DNA of 64,000 nt from Actinomadura_E scrupuli (GCF_050971785.1 NZ_JBPCCU010000010.1:308629-372628); one strand, 5' to 3'. Shown: positions 1-10,243, numbered from the stretch's first letter. The notes: generated by a model not told the origin, from the sequence alone. Made by a program: numbers and translations.

Positions 1-2
1 GG

Positions 3-512
3 TGGCAGGCCGCGGCCGACGAGATCCACGCCGATGTGCTGGAGCACGCGCTGGACGAGCGCGGGGTCTTCGTCGCCTACTACGGCGCGACGGCGCTGGA
101 CGCCTCGGTGCTGCTCATCCCGCTGCTGGGATTCCTGCCGTCGGACGACAAGCGGGTCCGCGAGACGGTGCTGGCCATCGCCACCGAGCTCACCGAGGAC
201 GACCTGGTGCTGCGGTACCGGGGGGCGGAGACCGACGACGGCTTCAGCTGCGAGGAGGGCACCTTCACCATCTGCTCGTTCTGGCTGGTGTCGTCCCTGG
301 TACTCATCGGCGAGCTGGAACGAGCCAAGAGCCTGTGCGAGAAGCTGCTGTCCTACGCCAGCCAGCTCCAGCTGTACGCCGAGGAGATCGACCCGCACAG
401 CGGCCGCCATCTCGGCAACTTCCCGCAGGCCTTCACCCACCTGGCCCTGATCAACGCGGTCATGCAGGTGATCGGCGCCGAACGCGGCATCCACCAGAGC
501 CCCTTCGCCTGA
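3..512 (+). CDS. Glycoside hydrolase family 15 protein, C-terminal part
   Basis: Only the last 169 codons are present; the gene runs off the left edge in this frame. The residues resemble the C-terminal part of the (alpha/alpha)6 barrel of GH15 glucoamylase/trehalase-like enzymes: a segment with LLIPLLGFLPSDD, then GFSCEEGTFTICSFWLVSSL and a final HLGNFPQAFTHLALINA. In the family, the EEGTFTICSFW stretch lies close to the catalytic glutamate region. The likely role is hydrolysis of an alpha-glucan or trehalose in the cytoplasm; the substrate cannot be told from this part. It is followed by a palindromic repeat that may end the transcript. Confidence 0.8.
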   Translation, partial: WQAAADEIHADVLEHALDERGVFVAYYGATALDASVLLIPLLGFLPSDDKRVRETVLAIATELTEDDLVLRYRGAETDDGFSCEEGTFTICSFWLVSSLVLIGELERAKSLCEKLLSYASQLQLYAEEIDPHSGRHLGNFPQAFTHLALINAVMQVIGAERGIHQSPFA

Positions 513-563
513 CCGGACCCTGACGCCGACCCTGCCCGTGACCTCTCCCACCCCCCGCACGCT

Positions 564-606
564 CCGTGATCATGCAATCGTTCGTCGAACGATTGCATGA
601 TCACGG
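564..606. repeat. 43-bp palindromic repeat, copy A
   Basis: A perfect inverted repeat with two 21-base arms (564-584 and 586-606) around a single T. The outer 16 bases read CCGTGATCATGCAATC. It lies between the convergent GH15 and sugar-permease genes. Two other 43-bp copies at 45691 and 58951 share the outer arms but differ near the centre. It has no T-tract, so it is either an intrinsic terminator of actinobacterial type or a dispersed palindromic element. Confidence 0.85.
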
Positions 607-658
607 AGGAGATGGGGCGGGCGCGAGTACGGGGAGGCGGGGCCGGGGTGGGGGTGGC

Positions 659-1695
659 TCAGGTGGGGAGGCCGACGGCGCGCTCGCCGCTGCGGCGCTG
701 CTGGATGACGACCGCGATGACGAGCAGGGCGCCCTGGGCGACGTTCTGCCAGAAGGTGTTGACGCCGACCACGTCGAGGCCGTTGCCCAGGGCACCGAGC
801 AGGACCACCGCCAGCAGGGTGCCGCCGACCCCGCCCTTGCCGCCCTTGAGCGCGCAGCCGCCCAGGGCGGCGGCGGTGATGGCCTTGAGCTCGAGCCCCT
901 CGCTGCCGGAGGTGGGCTGGCCGGAGCCGGTGAAGGCGGTCAGGATGATGCCGGCGACCGCGGCGACGACCCCGGCCAGCCCGTACACCGCGATCAGGTA
1001 CTTGTTGATGTCGATGCCGGCGAGCCGGGCGGCGGTGTCGTTGCCGCCGATGGCGTAGATGTTGCGGCCGATGTCGGTGTACTTGAGCAGCACGTGCACC
1101 GCGAGCGCGACCACAAGCATGATCCACACCATCGTGGGGATCCCGGCGATCTTGCCGCGTGAGATGAAGACGAACAGGTCGTCGCCGAGCACGTAGCCCT
1201 GGGCCCGGCCACCGGAGATGAGCTGGGCCAGCCCCTTGTAGGCCGCCAGCGTGGCGAGGGTGGCGATGACCGGGTTGACCCGGCCGTAGACGATGATCAC
1301 ACCGTTGACGATGCCGAGCACCGCGCCCATCCCCAGCGCCGCCGCGATGCCGGCGTAGGGGTTGCCGCCCGCCGAGGTGAACGCCATGGCGCTGACCACC
1401 GAGGCGACGCCGGCCGCGGAGCCGACCGAGATGTCCAGCGCGCCACAGATGATGACGACCGTCTGCACCACGGCGAGCAGCCCGATGACCGTCACCGCCT
1501 GGCCGATCGCCTGGACGTTGGCCCAGCCCAGGTAGTCGGGCCGCAGGTAGCCGAAGATCGCGACGACCACGACGAGCGCCACCAGGAGGCTGAGGTTCTG
1601 CGGGCCGATCGAACCGATCAGACGGCGGGCGGTACCCGGTGCGCCGGGCTCGTCCGCCTTCTTGGCCGGCTGACGGGACGAGGCGGTCGTGGGGG

Positions 1696-1699
<4 letters not shown>
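659..1699 (-). CDS. Sugar ABC transporter permease (RbsC family)
   Basis: A 346-residue integral membrane protein with about ten hydrophobic segments, of the BPD_transp_2 type that imports ribose, galactose, xylose and related sugars. Family hallmarks visible are GALDISVGS near residue 85, GRVNPVIATLATL, and the loop IYAIGGNDTAARLAGI. The ATG at 1699 overlaps the stop of the upstream ATPase gene by four bases (ATGA), so translation is probably coupled. No second permease is present, so it likely works as a homodimer. With galT across the divergent promoter, galactose or a galactoside is a reasonable guess, but the sequence does not prove it. Confidence 0.88.
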
Positions 1700-3207
<1,508 letters not shown>

Positions 3208-3234
3208 GGACGCCTCGCTTCCGGGGGGTGGGAG

Positions 3235-3266
3235 CGGCGGGCGGGCCCCTCGGGCCCGGCCCGCCG
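3235..3266 (-). terminator. GC-rich hairpin between binding-protein and ATPase genes
   Basis: A strong stem of G/C residues, with CGGCGGGCGGGCCC pairing to GGGCCC-GGCCCGCCG with one bulged G, lies in the 78-bp gap between the binding-protein stop and the ATPase start. In many binding-protein operons such a hairpin lets the first gene be expressed more than the membrane components, by partial termination or 3'-end protection. Role inferred from position only. Confidence 0.45.
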
Positions 3267-3285
3267 CGATCGGGCCGTCAGCGGG

Positions 3286-4338
3286 TCACGTGCACTTCAG
3301 TCCGGCCTGCACGTAGGTGTCCGGGCCGACCATGGTGGTCTTGGCGAACGCCTCGGGCGGGAACTCCTTGCCGCTCTTGAGCTTGTCGTACATGTTCTGC
3401 ACCGCGAGTGCGCCGACCTCGGCGCCGTTGAGGTACAGCGAGGCCTTCACGCCGCTGGCCTTGCCGCCCTTCCAGACCTTGCAGGCCAGGTCGCCGTTGA
3501 TGCCCACCCCGATGATGTTGTTCGCGGTGTAGCCGGCGTTCTCCAGCGCCCTCGCGCCGCCGGTGACGTTCTCGTCGTTACAGCCCCAGATGATCCAGTG
3601 CTTGACCGCCTTGTTGGCGGTGACCGTCGCGGCGACCTTGTTCTGCGCGTCGGGCGGGGTGTTGTCGGTGCCGACCTTGATCTCCTTGATGTCGGCGCCG
3701 CTGGACTCCTTGAAGGTCTTGGCGGCGGCGACGACCCGGTCGGTGCAGACCGTCACGTCCTGCTTCCACGCGGAGATGATGCGGGTGTCCTCCGGCTTCC
3801 AGCCCGCCTTCTTGTAGAGCTCGGCGGCCTTGTTGCCGACCTCGGTGCCCATCTGGGTGCCGCTGAAGCCGACCCGCGGCACGAGGTCACCCGGCCCGCA
3901 CTTGGCGGGGTCGGTGCCGTTGACGCAGATCTGGTCGTCCGAGGCGAGCAGCTGCACTCCCGCCGTCTTGGTGAGCTGGGCGAGCTGCGGCCCCACGGCC
4001 GGGTCCGGTACGACCACGATGATGCCGTTGGCCTTCTGCCCGATCGCCGCCTGCGCCTCGCTGACCGTCTTGTTGGCGTCGTTGCCGAGGTTGACGACCT
4101 TGAGGTCGATGCCGAGCTGCTTGGCCTTGGCCTGCGCTCCCTCGGCCTCACCGATGAAGTAACTCTGATCGCCCTGCTTCTGCAGGTAGGCGATGGAGAT
4201 CTTCCCCGACACCGTCTTGGCGGGGGCCGGGGCGGACGAGTCGTCCTTGCCGGACGAGCATCCGCTCGCGGCGAGGCTCACGGCGATCGCGACTCCGGCG
4301 GCCACGACGGCCCCCTTGTACCTATGTGCTCGGGCCAT
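3286..4338 (-). CDS. Sugar-binding lipoprotein of the ABC transporter
   Basis: A 350-residue periplasmic-binding-protein (Peripla_BP_4-like) lipoprotein. The N-terminus is a lipoprotein signal ending in LAASGC with the lipidated Cys at position 27, followed by a short Ser/Asp-rich linker. The mature part begins GKISIAYLQKQGDQSYFIGE and has the two-lobed family features NGIIVVVPDP, a hinge with VGFSGTQMG, and WIIWGCNDENVTGGARAL. The ATG at 4338 has AAGGAG upstream. It is first in the transporter operon and diverges from the DeoR gene, so it is probably induced by sugar through that regulator. Confidence 0.9.
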   Translation of the reverse strand: MARAHRYKGAVVAAGVAIAVSLAASGCSSGKDDSSAPAPAKTVSGKISIAYLQKQGDQSYFIGEAEGAQAKAKQLGIDLKVVNLGNDANKTVSEAQAAIGQKANGIIVVVPDPAVGPQLAQLTKTAGVQLLASDDQICVNGTDPAKCGPGDLVPRVGFSGTQMGTEVGNKAAELYKKAGWKPEDTRIISAWKQDVTVCTDRVVAAAKTFKESSGADIKEIKVGTDNTPPDAQNKVAATVTANKAVKHWIIWGCNDENVTGGARALENAGYTANNIIGVGINGDLACKVWKGGKASGVKASLYLNGAEVGALAVQNMYDKLKSGKEFPPEAFAKTTMVGPDTYVQAGLKCT

Positions 4339-4431
4339 GACTGCGCTCCTTCGGGGTGGACTGGCGCTCGGTCCTGCATCCCCCGATGCATCCGGCGACT
4401 GCTCCCGGATAGTTGATTATTCGTACCACTA

Positions 4432-4543
4432 CCAACACATTCGAACAAGACTCAAGGCGATAACGACACTTACCCGGACAGGAACCGTCGCATATGGTCA
4501 GCATGCGGCCCCAGCTGTGCGACAATCTGTTGGAACATGTTTG
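4432..4543. promoter_or_regulatory. Paired inverted operator-like motifs, putative DeoR sites
   Basis: The divergent intergenic region holds a 16-base motif twice in opposite orientation. On the minus strand at 4447-4432 it reads TGTTCGAATGTGTTGG; on the plus strand at 4528-4543 it reads TGTTGGAACATGTTTG. They share TGTT-S-GAA-YR-TGTT-K-G and are about 80 bp apart, one near each gene. This layout suits a multimeric DeoR repressor controlling both the transporter operon and its own deoR-galT unit. The motif is seen; the regulator assignment is inference. Confidence 0.55.
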
Positions 4544-4581
4544 ATTGCCGGCACGGGGTGTCGGATCGGAGGAGTGAGGCG

Positions 4582-5370
4582 ATGCTCGCCCAGCAACGGC
4601 AGCAGGCGATCCTGGACCTCGTGCGCCGGGACGGCGCCGTCCGGGTCGCCGAGCTGGTGCGCACCTTCGGCGTCTCCGACATGACGATCCGCCGCGACCT
4701 GGAGGTCCTCGCCGATCGCGGGCTGCTCGACAAGGTGCACGGCGGCGCCACCGCGCTCGCGCCGGGCTCCACCGAGGAGCCCGGCTTCGCCGCCAAGTCG
4801 GCCCGCCAGCAGGCCGAGAAGGAGGCGATCGCGCGGCACGCCGCCGCCCTGGTGCAGCCCGGCACCGCGATCGCACTGTCCGCGGGCACCACGACCTGGG
4901 CGCTCGCCCACCACCTCACCGAGATCCCGGAGCTCACCGTCGTCACCAACTCACTTCCGGTCGCCGAGGTCTTCCACCGGTCGGTGCGCAGCGACCAGAC
5001 CATCGTGCTCACCGGCGGCGTCCGGACTCCCTCGGACGCGCTGGTCGGGCCGGTCGCGGTCGGCGCCATCCGCTCGCTCAACGTCGATCTGCTGCTGCTG
5101 GGGGTGCACGGCATGAGCACCCACGCGGGCTTCACGACGCCCAACCTGCTCGAGGCGGAGACCGACCGGGCCCTGGTCACCGCCGCCCGGCAGCTGATCG
5201 TGCTGGCCGACCACACCAAGTGGGGCGTCATCGGCATCAGCACGATCGCCCAGCTCAGGGACGCGCACGTGCTCATCAGCGACTCCGGCATGGACGCCGC
5301 CACCCGCGACGTCCTGGACGGCCACGTCGGCGAGCTCGTCATCGCGGAGCCCATGGCGGCCACGCCGTGA
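4582..5370 (+). CDS. DeoR/GlpR family transcriptional regulator
   Basis: A 262-residue cytoplasmic repressor. The N-terminus is a DeoR-type helix-turn-helix (QQAILDLVRRDGAVRVAEL, then FGVSDMTIRRDLEVLADRG), followed by the family signature KVHGGA and a C-terminal sugar-phosphate-sensing domain with TNSLPVAEVF, TGGVRTPSDALVGP and HGMSTHAGFTTPN. I chose the ATG at 4582 because it follows GGAGTGAGGC and starts right at the helix-turn-helix; a longer reading from 4537 adds nothing family-like. Its stop overlaps the GTG of galT, so the two are coupled. It likely represses the divergent sugar transporter. Confidence 0.9.
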   Translation: MLAQQRQQAILDLVRRDGAVRVAELVRTFGVSDMTIRRDLEVLADRGLLDKVHGGATALAPGSTEEPGFAAKSARQQAEKEAIARHAAALVQPGTAIALSAGTTTWALAHHLTEIPELTVVTNSLPVAEVFHRSVRSDQTIVLTGGVRTPSDALVGPVAVGAIRSLNVDLLLLGVHGMSTHAGFTTPNLLEAETDRALVTAARQLIVLADHTKWGVIGISTIAQLRDAHVLISDSGMDAATRDVLDGHVGELVIAEPMAATP

Positions 5371-6395
5371 AGCGCACCGCCATCCACCTCGCCGACGGCC
5401 GCGAGCTGATCTACTTCGACCGGCACGAGGACACGGACCGGTCCGCCGCCGACCGCCGCGACCTGCCCGGCCGGGCGGCGGCCTCCGAGCTGCGGCACGA
5501 CCCGCTGCTCGACGAGTGGGTGGCGATCGCCGCCCACCGGCAGGATCGCACGTTCCTGCCGCCGGACAAGGAGTGCCCGCTGTGCCCCTCGACCCCGGAC
5601 CGGGCCACCGAGATCCCCGCGGCCGACTACGAGGTGGTGGTCTTCGAGAACCGCTTCCCCTCGTTCGGTGACGGCGCCGGCCGCTGCGAGGTCGTGTGCT
5701 TCACCTCCGACCACGACTCCTCGTTCGCCGCGCTGCGACCCGAGCAGGTGCGGACGGTGATCGACGCGTGGGCCGACCGCACCGCGGAGCTCTCCGCGCT
5801 GCCCGGGGTACGGCAGGTGTTCTGCTTCGAGAACCGGGGCGAGGAGATCGGGGTGACGCTGGGCCATCCGCACGGCCAGATCTACGCCTACCCCTTCGTC
5901 CCGCCGCGTACCCGGCAGATGCTCTCGGTGGCCGCACGGCACCGCGCCGAGACCGGGCGTGACCTGTTCGCCGACGTGCTGGCCGCCGAGCGGGAGGCGG
6001 CCGTACGGGTCGTCGCGGCCAACGATTCGTGGACGGCGTTCGTCCCCGTCGCCGCGCGCTGGCCCTTCGAGGTGCATCTGTTCCCGCACCGCAAGATCCC
6101 CGACATCCCGGCGCTGTCCCCGGCCGAGCGCGCGGACTTCGGCAGCCTGTACATCGATGTGCTCGGCCGCCTGGACCGCCTGTTCGGCGTCCCCATGCCC
6201 TACGTCTCCGCCTGGCACCAGGCCCCGGTGGGGGAAGGCCGCGAGCTGGCACAGCTGCACCTGCAGCTGTTCAGCAGCCGCCGCGCGCGGGGACGGCTCA
6301 AGTATCTCGCGGGCTCGGAGTCGGCCATGGGCGCCTTCGTCAACGACATCCGCCCCGAGGACGCCGCCCGCCTCCTGCGCGAGGCGGCGTCCTGA
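5367..6395 (+). CDS. galT: Galactose-1-phosphate uridylyltransferase
   Basis: 342 residues. The enzyme exchanges UMP between UDP-glucose and galactose 1-phosphate in the Leloir pathway. Visible hallmarks are the zinc-binding CPLCPS, the FENRFPSF motif, and the active-site histidine triad GHPHGQIYAYPF, whose second His is uridylylated in the family; a second zinc-type cluster WPFEVHLFPHR follows. The GTG at 5367 overlaps the DeoR stop (GTGA). No galK or galE is nearby, so this is an incomplete galactose locus paired with a transporter and regulator. Confidence 0.93.
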   Translation: MKRTAIHLADGRELIYFDRHEDTDRSAADRRDLPGRAAASELRHDPLLDEWVAIAAHRQDRTFLPPDKECPLCPSTPDRATEIPAADYEVVVFENRFPSFGDGAGRCEVVCFTSDHDSSFAALRPEQVRTVIDAWADRTAELSALPGVRQVFCFENRGEEIGVTLGHPHGQIYAYPFVPPRTRQMLSVAARHRAETGRDLFADVLAAEREAAVRVVAANDSWTAFVPVAARWPFEVHLFPHRKIPDIPALSPAERADFGSLYIDVLGRLDRLFGVPMPYVSAWHQAPVGEGRELAQLHLQLFSSRRARGRLKYLAGSESAMGAFVNDIRPEDAARLLREAAS

Positions 6396-6404
6396 GGCGG
6401 CGCG

Positions 6405-8681
6405 TCAGACCACGGCTCCCGAGTCGCCGGGCGCGCGGCGCGGCCGGGCGCCGTGCCTGGCCGGCCGGGAGGCCGGCGTCTTGCTGAACGACTCCAGCCC
6501 GATCGCCAGCGGGGTCGCGGTGAACACGCTCGACCAGGTGCCGACCAGGATGCCCACCAGCAGGGCGACGGCGAAGTCGGTGAGCGACTCACCACCGAGG
6601 AACGCGAGCGCGGCCAGGATGAAGACCGCGCCGATGCCGGTGTTCACCGTCCGGGGCACGGTCTGCAGCGCCGCCCGGTTGGCGATCCGGGCGAACGGCA
6701 CCTTCCGGTCCGCGGTCCACAGCTCCCGGATCCGGTCGAAGACGACCACCGAGTCGTTGACGGAATAGCCGATCACCGTGAGCAGCGCGGCGAGGAAGAC
6801 CCCGTCGATGGGCCTGCCGAACCAGGCGAACACCCCGGTGACGATGAGCACGTCGTGCGCCATCGCCAGCACGGCCCCGGCACCGAAGGTCCACTTGAAC
6901 CGGACGGCGAGATAGACCAGCTGAGCCAGCAGGGCGATGCCGAGGGCGATCAGCGCCTTGGTGCGGAGCTCGGCGCCGAGACTCGGGCCGATCAGCTCGT
7001 CGCGCTGCTTGGTCACCTGGCCCCCGTCGCGGGCCAGCGAGTCCCGGATGCGCTTCTCCTGCACGTTGGTCAGGTTCTCGGTCCGTACCGAGATGTCGTC
7101 CGTCCCGGAGGTCTGCACCACGGCACGCGGAAACCCGGCGTCGGCGACGGCCTGCCGGGCCGTGTCGGCGGACACCGTCCTGCTCGTCGAGTACTCCACC
7201 AGCCGGCCGCCGGTGAACTCCACCCCGAGGTTGAGGCCCCGGGTGGCGATCCCGGTGACCGCGAGCAGGACCGCCAGCCCGGAGATCGCCAGCCAGAGCC
7301 GGCGCCGCCGCATCAGGTCGGGCTCGCGCCGGTCCAGCCAGTCACGGACCCGCCCGGTGGCGCTGAGCCCGGTCAGCCGGGGGCGCCGGGTGATCAGCCG
7401 GCGGCCCACGGCCCACTCCGCCAGCACCCGGGTGACCAGCAGCGCCGACACCAGGGAGGCCATGACGCCGATGGACAGCGTGACGCCGAAGCCCCGCACC
7501 GGCCCGGAGGCGAGGAAGAACAGCAGCCCGCCGGCGAGCAGCGTCGTGATGTTGGAGTCCGCGATCGCCGACCACGCCTTGCCGAAGCCGGTGGTGAGGG
7601 CGCTGCGCACCCCACGGCCGGGGGCGGCGGCGTACTCCTCCCGGGCGCGTTCGAAGACCAGCACGTTGGCGTCGATCGCCATGCCGATCGCCAGCACGAA
7701 CCCGGCCAGCCCGGGCAGGGTCAGCGTGGCGCCGAGCGCGACCAGGACCGCGTAGGAGATCAGCGCGTAGCCGGCGAGGGCGACCGCGGCGAGGGCACCG
7801 ACCAGCCGGTAGACCACGACGATGAACATCGCGGTGAGCAGCACGCCGATCAGCGCGGCCTTGGCGCTGGCGTCGATCGCCGCCGCGCCGAGGGTCGGGC
7901 CGACCACCCGCTGCTCGATGATCTGCACCGGTACGGGCAGCGCGCCGCCCTGGATCAGCGCGGCCAGGTCCCTGGCCTCCTTGGGGCTGAACGAGCCGGT
8001 GATCTGGGTCGATCCGCCGCCCATGCCGACGCCGCAGGCGACCGACTCCACCACCTGCGGCGAGGAGATGACCTTGTCGTCCAGCACGATCGCCACCCGG
8101 CGGGCGTCGTCGCCCGGCTGCGCGCAGGCGGCCTTCGCCGTGACCTGCTGCCAGATCCTGCCGCCCTGGCCGCGGAAGTCCATGGTGACGAACCAGCCGC
8201 CGAGGTTCTGCTGGTCGAATCCCGCCTCGGCCTTGCCGATCTGCCCGCCGGTGAGCGCGGCCGGGCCGAGCCTGATCCGCCCGCCCTGCTCGTCGGCCAG
8301 GGCCTTCTCCCCCGGCGCCGGGCCCGCCGCGGCGGAGAGCACCGGATGCACCGTCAGCTGGGCGGTGCGCCCGATGACCTCGGCCGCTCGAGTGGGGTCC
8401 TGGACGTCGGGCAGCTCGACGATGATGCGCCGGTCACCGGACCGGGTGATCGAGGTCTCGGCGACCCCGAGCGCGTCGACGCGCCGGTGCAGGACGTCGG
8501 CGGCCCGGTCGGTGGTCTGACGGCCGGCCTTGACCGTCGGCGAATCCCGGGTCTCCAGCACGATCTGGGTGCCGCCGCGCAGGTCGAGACCGAGACGGGC
8601 GGGAGTGGTCAGGGCGAAGAACAGCGAGCCGGCCAGTACGGCGAACGCCAGAAGCGCCCGCACCATGGTGGCGCGAGACAA
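6405..8681 (-). CDS. secDF: Fused protein translocase subunit SecDF
   Basis: 758 residues carrying SecD (about 1-440) and SecF (about 455-740) in one chain, the proton-driven helper of SecYEG secretion. The SecD half has RLGLDLRGGTQIVLE, the large extracytoplasmic P1 region and a six-helix block. The SecF half begins again with a membrane helix and LGVEFTGGRLVEYS, then VNDSVVVFDRIRE. The TTG at 8681 is preferred because GGAGG stands six bases before it; an in-frame ATG at 8666 lacks its own site. Many actinobacteria carry separate secD and secF beside ruvB, so this may be an additional fused copy. It converges with galT. Confidence 0.88.
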   Translation of the reverse strand: MSRATMVRALLAFAVLAGSLFFALTTPARLGLDLRGGTQIVLETRDSPTVKAGRQTTDRAADVLHRRVDALGVAETSITRSGDRRIIVELPDVQDPTRAAEVIGRTAQLTVHPVLSAAAGPAPGEKALADEQGGRIRLGPAALTGGQIGKAEAGFDQQNLGGWFVTMDFRGQGGRIWQQVTAKAACAQPGDDARRVAIVLDDKVISSPQVVESVACGVGMGGGSTQITGSFSPKEARDLAALIQGGALPVPVQIIEQRVVGPTLGAAAIDASAKAALIGVLLTAMFIVVVYRLVGALAAVALAGYALISYAVLVALGATLTLPGLAGFVLAIGMAIDANVLVFERAREEYAAAPGRGVRSALTTGFGKAWSAIADSNITTLLAGGLLFFLASGPVRGFGVTLSIGVMASLVSALLVTRVLAEWAVGRRLITRRPRLTGLSATGRVRDWLDRREPDLMRRRRLWLAISGLAVLLAVTGIATRGLNLGVEFTGGRLVEYSTSRTVSADTARQAVADAGFPRAVVQTSGTDDISVRTENLTNVQEKRIRDSLARDGGQVTKQRDELIGPSLGAELRTKALIALGIALLAQLVYLAVRFKWTFGAGAVLAMAHDVLIVTGVFAWFGRPIDGVFLAALLTVIGYSVNDSVVVFDRIRELWTADRKVPFARIANRAALQTVPRTVNTGIGAVFILAALAFLGGESLTDFAVALLVGILVGTWSSVFTATPLAIGLESFSKTPASRPARHGARPRRAPGDSGAVV

Positions 8682-8768
8682 GGGGAACCTCCACGGGAGA
8701 TGCCGCGGGCAGGCCGCGGCCCCGGCGGAGGGGGCGAGGCCGCCACTCCGCCGGATGGACAGGGAACG

Positions 8769-9212
8769 TCAGGAACCCGTGGAGGAGGGTGGTGCCCGGC
8801 CGTGGGGCGTCCCGGTGGCAGCGCCCGCCGGCACCACCTGGCCGGTGCCGCCGCGCCCGGTGGTGTGCCGCCCGGCGGAGGGCGCCGCGGCCGTGGAGAG
8901 CACGGCGGCCCCGGGGCCGTGGAGGCCCTGGGTCTGGGTGTGCCGCACGGACGTGGCGGCCGACTGCGCACCGGAGCCGTCGCGGCCCGCCGCGTCGCGG
9001 CTCGCCATCCTGACGACGCGGGCCGTACGGGCCCCGCTCTGCGCCGAGCCGGCGGCCAGCACCACCGGCCGCGGCGCGGATCCCGCACCGGCGGCTCCGG
9101 GCGCACCGGCGCCGGCGGGCAGCACGAACCCGAGCAGCCCGAGCAGGATCACCAGCAGCCGCGGGGCCGTCTTCGCCGCACCGGGAAGCGGTGGGCGCAG
9201 GTGGTCGTTCAC
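8769..9212 (-). CDS. Small Ala/Gly-rich secreted or membrane-anchored protein
   Basis: 147 residues, not recognised. The N-terminus has a short basic head, a hydrophobic stretch with LLVILLGLLGFVLPAGAGA that could be a signal peptide or anchor, then an Ala/Gly/Ser/Thr-rich region without cysteines or known motifs. The GTG at 9212 follows a good AGGAGGG site. It is encoded 87 bp upstream of secDF on the same strand and may share its transcript. The low-complexity composition makes it hard to separate a real extracytoplasmic protein from a chance frame, but the ribosome-binding site supports translation. Confidence 0.55.
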   Translation of the reverse strand: MNDHLRPPLPGAAKTAPRLLVILLGLLGFVLPAGAGAPGAAGAGSAPRPVVLAAGSAQSGARTARVVRMASRDAAGRDGSGAQSAATSVRHTQTQGLHGPGAAVLSTAAAPSAGRHTTGRGGTGQVVPAGAATGTPHGRAPPSSTGS

Positions 9213-9393
9213 ACCCGGCCCTCCTGCCGACCCTCAGATCACAACGCCATCGAACGTCAATCTACTCGATCGGGCAACCGTCTCAGGGCTGGCACAATCC
9301 GGCCAATACTCGCCAGTAGCCAAGTCTTGCCCGCCAAATAAAGGTGAATTACTTTCACGGTGACCTGCCAGCAATCGGACAGAGGAGCCTCCG

Positions 9394-10074
9394 ATGGCTA
9401 GAATCAGACAGATCGCTGTGGTGGGGGTCTCGTCCCTCGCCGCCCTCACGATGGTGGCCTCGACGGCCTCCGCCGCCACCACCACCATCCGCCGCGGGAC
9501 CGCCACCGGCGCCGCCTACTCCGGCAACGTCCAGGCGTCCCTGCTGGGCACCGCGACCGTCTCGAGCTCGATCGGCAGCGGTAGCTGCAGCCAGTCGACC
9601 ATGCTCGGCTCGATCGCCTCGAACGGCACCGGGCTGAGCATCAGCTCGGCGACCTTCACCGGCGCCGGCGGCGGCCCCTGCTCGGGCACCGTGAGCTCCA
9701 CCATCACCGCGCAGAACCTGCCGTGGAGCGGCGGCAACGTGACCTTCACGTCCGCGGCCACCTCCGGCGTGCCGAACGCCAGCATCACCATCGCCAACTT
9801 CAGGGTCAAGGCCGTGGTGAACATCTTCGGCGGGATCACCTGCATCTTCGGCGGCAACCTGACCGCCAACGGCTACAACCCGAACAACTCCAGCCGGCCG
9901 AACGCGGCGGCCGAGGCCCAGGCCAACGTCAACGGCGCCACGGTCAACAAGATCAACAGCGGCAGCAGCATCCTGTGCCCGAGCACCGCCACGGTGACGG
10001 CCACCTACGCCCTGAAGGGCGAGACGACCGCGGGATCGGGCGTCTACAACCAGACGCTGTTCATCACCAGCTGA
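9394..10074 (+). CDS. Secreted four-cysteine protein of unknown function
   Basis: 226 residues with a clear Sec signal peptide: basic MARIRQ, a hydrophobic core and cleavage after STASA. The mature part is Ser/Thr/Gly/Asn-rich, predicted mostly beta, with four cysteines (in GSGSCSQS, GGGPCSGT, GGITCIFGG and SSILCPST) likely forming two disulfides outside the cell. The ATG follows GAGGAG. I do not recognise an enzymatic motif. A 5'-truncated relative of its C-terminal half lies downstream at 10244-10552, and each copy is followed by the same kind of hairpin. The start lies in a comparatively AT-rich upstream region that may hold its promoter. Confidence 0.82.
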   Translation: MARIRQIAVVGVSSLAALTMVASTASAATTTIRRGTATGAAYSGNVQASLLGTATVSSSIGSGSCSQSTMLGSIASNGTGLSISSATFTGAGGGPCSGTVSSTITAQNLPWSGGNVTFTSAATSGVPNASITIANFRVKAVVNIFGGITCIFGGNLTANGYNPNNSSRPNAAAEAQANVNGATVNKINSGSSILCPSTATVTATYALKGETTAGSGVYNQTLFITS

Positions 10075-10114
10075 CCGCTCAGGGCGTCCACCCCCGCCCT
10101 GAGCACTGAGTCAC

Positions 10115-10153
10115 GGGCGGCTTCCCCCCACCCGAATTGGGGGGAAGCCGCCC
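10115..10153 (+). terminator. Hairpin after the secreted-protein gene
   Basis: Perfect 15-base arms (10115-10129 GGGCGGCTTCCCCCC and 10139-10153) enclose the loop ACCCGAATT. It lies 40 bp after the stop of the secreted four-cysteine gene and is probably its terminator. A second hairpin at 10602 has the same loop sequence and a related stem. Confidence 0.8.
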
Positions 10154-10243
10154 CGCAGGACATGGCGACGATCACGGATCGCCGGCGCGAGTCAAGGGCA
10201 CCAGCCCGTCCTCTGGTCACCCGGTCAGAGGGCGGTCAGCACC

